Below are positions 6,186-7,605 of a DNA stretch of 7,605 nt, piece after piece; within the stretch, counting starts at the first letter, position 1; each line of letters starts with the position of its first letter. Under the pieces are notes generated by a model. That model saw nothing but the letters and a program-made list of their open reading frames with translations. It was not told the DNA's origin and did no database searches. The translations under genes were made by a program, and so were the position numbers. The stretch comes from Ilumatobacteraceae bacterium (GTDB lineage Bacteria; Actinomycetota; Acidimicrobiia; Acidimicrobiales; Ilumatobacteraceae), in the NCBI GenBank assembly GCA_016463105.1, contig JAEMRY010000060.1, positions 1 through 7,605 on the forward strand, in the 5' to 3' direction.

Positions 6186-6842
6186 ATGAAACTTGCCGTG
6201 CCATTGATCATGACATTTTTGATTAGCGGTTGTGCAGGTGTGACTGAAAATACTGAAGTGTTAGTTGCGACTTCGATGTCTGCGACAACTTCACTTGCGG
6301 CTGAATCAACTGAAATAAGCACAAGTACATCCATGACCACGATTGCGCCTGTGGTTGTAACTACGGTTTTGCCAATTTTTTCAACCACAGTTCTGCCAAA
6401 GTCTGTGACTACAACTCCAACAACTAGCGTCATTATCAGTCGGCCAAAACTCACGGTTAGTCAAACAACAAACCTAAATCCGAATGGGACTTCAGTCACA
6501 GTGCGCGGATCTGGCTATGACATCTCAAAAGGTGTCTATGTAATTGTTTGCACACAAGCGGCTCCAGGACCACAATCAACTTGCGTTGGTGGAGTCAACA
6601 TTGATGGATCATCGTCTAGTTCGGTTTGGATTAATTCGAATCCTCCGAACTATGGCATCGGTCTCACGACTGAGTTTCAGCCAGATGGTTCATTTAGTGT
6701 TGTGCTGTTAGTTGTTGCGAAAAGTGGCGATTTGGATTGCACTGCAGTTAAATGTGGTGTTGTAACCCGGTCTGATCACCTTCGTTACACAGATCGAACA
6801 CAAGATGTTTTTGTGCCGATTACATTCAATACGAATCCGTAG
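6186..6842 (+). CDS. Lipoprotein with neocarzinostatin-like domain, next to heme importer
   Basis: From the ATG at 6186 the product has 218 residues. MKLAVPLIMTFLISGC is a short lipoprotein signal with Cys16 as the lipidation site. A low-complexity Ser/Thr/Val tether runs to about residue 85. The rest is a beta-rich Ig-like domain of neocarzinostatin type: VTVRGSGYDISKGVYVIVC, then SSVWINSNPP, DGSFSVVLLV, and a CTAVKC...DHLR...FVPITF ending. Cysteines 122/133 and 185/190 have spacing close to the two disulfides of neocarzinostatin (37/47 and 88/93). From memory, domains of this kind accompany HtaA-type heme-uptake proteins in actinobacteria. Divergence from hmuTUV supports a heme-related surface role, but no HtaA domain is present and ligand binding is unproven. 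An upstream in-frame ATG at 6156 would bury the signal peptide and is rejected. Confidence 0.82.
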   Translation: MKLAVPLIMTFLISGCAGVTENTEVLVATSMSATTSLAAESTEISTSTSMTTIAPVVVTTVLPIFSTTVLPKSVTTTPTTSVIISRPKLTVSQTTNLNPNGTSVTVRGSGYDISKGVYVIVCTQAAPGPQSTCVGGVNIDGSSSSSVWINSNPPNYGIGLTTEFQPDGSFSVVLLVVAKSGDLDCTAVKCGVVTRSDHLRYTDRTQDVFVPITFNTNP

Positions 6843-6878
6843 TTTTTAACCCCATTAATTTGTAGTGCCCCCCGATAC

Positions 6879-6885
6879 AAAGGAA
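6879..6885 (+). promoter_or_regulatory. Ribosome binding site of the secreted Ig-like protein
   Basis: AAAGGAA with a 7-base spacer to the ATG at 6893 is the clearest Shine-Dalgarno in the window. A separate promoter in the 50-base gap after the preceding stop is possible (TAATTT at 6856-6861 is a weak -10 candidate), as is read-through from the lipoprotein gene. Confidence 0.65.
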
Positions 6886-6892
6886 TTTTAAT

Positions 6893-7605
6893 ATGAAGAA
6901 TAAATCAATGACTCGTGCCGCAATTGCACTGCTTATCGCAACCGTTTCGTTTTCAGTGGCTGCTTCGCCAGTTTCAGCTTCGGTTGGTGTCAAATTAAAC
7001 CAGACCGCAAAACTTGCTGACCTGCAAATCATCTCAATTAATTTGTCAAGTGTCCCTGCTGGTCAAGGCGTATACATCTCTCAGTGTTTCAAAGCGCAGA
7101 TCGGCCAACGTACGGCAACTGGCCTTATTTGTAATGGCAGTATCGCTGAGCAGGGCACAATGATCTGGGCAACCACAGACGCATCGCGCGGTTCACAATC
7201 GGCAAATGACCAGTTGACGCTGATGTTGCATTCAAGTTTCAAAAAAGTGGATGCAAATAATGTCTCAACAACTTACGAATGTGGTGTAAAGAATTGTTCA
7301 ATTTTTGTCTATCGCGATCACCGCGGACTTTCAGACACTGCGCTTGACACAATCGTGCCGATTAAGTTTTTGCCATCACAAGATGTAGCACTTGATGGCC
7401 TTGGTTTGAAAAAAGACGGTGCAAAGTACGTTGCAGGCAGTTCGGTTTCGATTAGTGCCAGCAAACTGGTGACTACAAAGGGACAACCAGTAGTCGTGAC
7501 TAGTTCAGAAACTCGTTCAATTTGCACTACGACTGGTACTTCAAGTTTTACGATTAAGTTCAGAAAAGCTGGTATTTGTTCAATCACTCTTTTTGCTGAA
7601 GGCTC
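6893..7605 (+). CDS. Secreted protein with neocarzinostatin-like and Ig-like domains, 3' end cut by window edge
   Basis: My translation gives 237 open codons from the ATG at 6893 to the window edge. The N-terminus MKNKSMTRAAIALLIATVSF is followed by VAASPVSAS, a Sec signal peptide with probable cleavage after ASPVSA (about residue 29) and no lipobox. Residues 31-160 align with the upstream lipoprotein's domain: GVYISQC (59-65), a Trp-containing strand, ECGVKNC with Cys130/Cys135, then YRDHRGLSD and IVPIKF (154-159). Cys65 and Cys80 form the likely other disulfide. From about residue 165 a second module begins, with SETRSICTTTGTSSFTI and AGICSITLFAEG. This resembles the bacterial Ig-like repeats common in large actinobacterial surface proteins and suggests more repeats downstream. 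Function is unknown; adjacency suggests a heme-related or cell-surface role. Full length and anchoring lie outside the window. Confidence 0.8.
   Translation, partial: MKNKSMTRAAIALLIATVSFSVAASPVSASVGVKLNQTAKLADLQIISINLSSVPAGQGVYISQCFKAQIGQRTATGLICNGSIAEQGTMIWATTDASRGSQSANDQLTLMLHSSFKKVDANNVSTTYECGVKNCSIFVYRDHRGLSDTALDTIVPIKFLPSQDVALDGLGLKKDGAKYVAGSSVSISASKLVTTKGQPVVVTSSETRSICTTTGTSSFTIKFRKAGICSITLFAEG

Noticed and set aside
6134..6454. Minus-strand frame opposite the lipoprotein start
   Set aside because: Its Val/Thr-rich translation is the complement of the Thr/Val tether codons; the plus-strand frame has a signal peptide and a recognisable domain.
6450..7605. HtaA heme-binding domain in the exported proteins
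   Set aside because: The characteristic WG...SFR.Y-type start of HtaA domains is absent; the landmarks fit a neocarzinostatin-like fold instead.
1..7605. tRNA, rRNA, CRISPR, insertion sequence or phage genes
   Set aside because: No cloverleaf, repeat-spacer array, terminal inverted repeats or transposase/phage motifs were seen; coding density and base composition look uniform.

Overview
The window looks like a chromosomal segment from an Actinomycetota bacterium. The best lineage evidence is a mycoredoxin-like glutaredoxin (mycothiol-linked, an actinobacterial trait), a corynebacterial/streptomycete-type heme importer HmuTUV, and secreted neocarzinostatin-fold proteins of a kind I associate with actinobacterial heme-uptake loci. 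The DNA is visibly richer in A/T than classic high-GC actinobacteria, which would fit a planktonic lineage (Acidimicrobiia or Nanopelagicales type). That placement is inference.

Layout. Positions 1-878 (minus) hold a homocysteine S-methyltransferase-family gene whose 3' end is cut by the window edge. It diverges from a compact plus-strand cassette (949-3192): a D-lactate dehydrogenase (cytochrome)-type FAD oxidoreductase, an AlkB-like dioxygenase whose start codon overlaps the previous stop, and, 16 bases later, a mycoredoxin. A small hairpin (3193-3214) separates this cassette from a convergent minus-strand operon (6117 down to 3218) encoding HmuT (heme-binding lipoprotein), HmuU (permease) and HmuV (ATPase), with a 9-base gap and a 4-base ATGA overlap between genes. 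Diverging from hmuT are two plus-strand exported proteins: a small Ser/Thr-linker lipoprotein (6186-6842) and a larger secreted protein cut by the right edge (6893 onward). They share a neocarzinostatin-like domain with two predicted disulfides; the second adds an Ig-like repeat.

How the genes fit together. HmuTUV should bring heme across the membrane. The two exported proteins next to it are good candidates for surface or periplasm-side accessory components, although no HtaA heme-binding domain is visible in this window. The lactate oxidase, AlkB and mycoredoxin probably form one transcript combining carbon oxidation with alkylation and redox repair; the functional link is only inferred. Two starts (878 minus and 6186 plus) have a TAGA(A/G)T hexamer exactly 8 bases upstream, suggesting leaderless transcripts. 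No tRNA, rRNA, CRISPR or mobile element was recognised.
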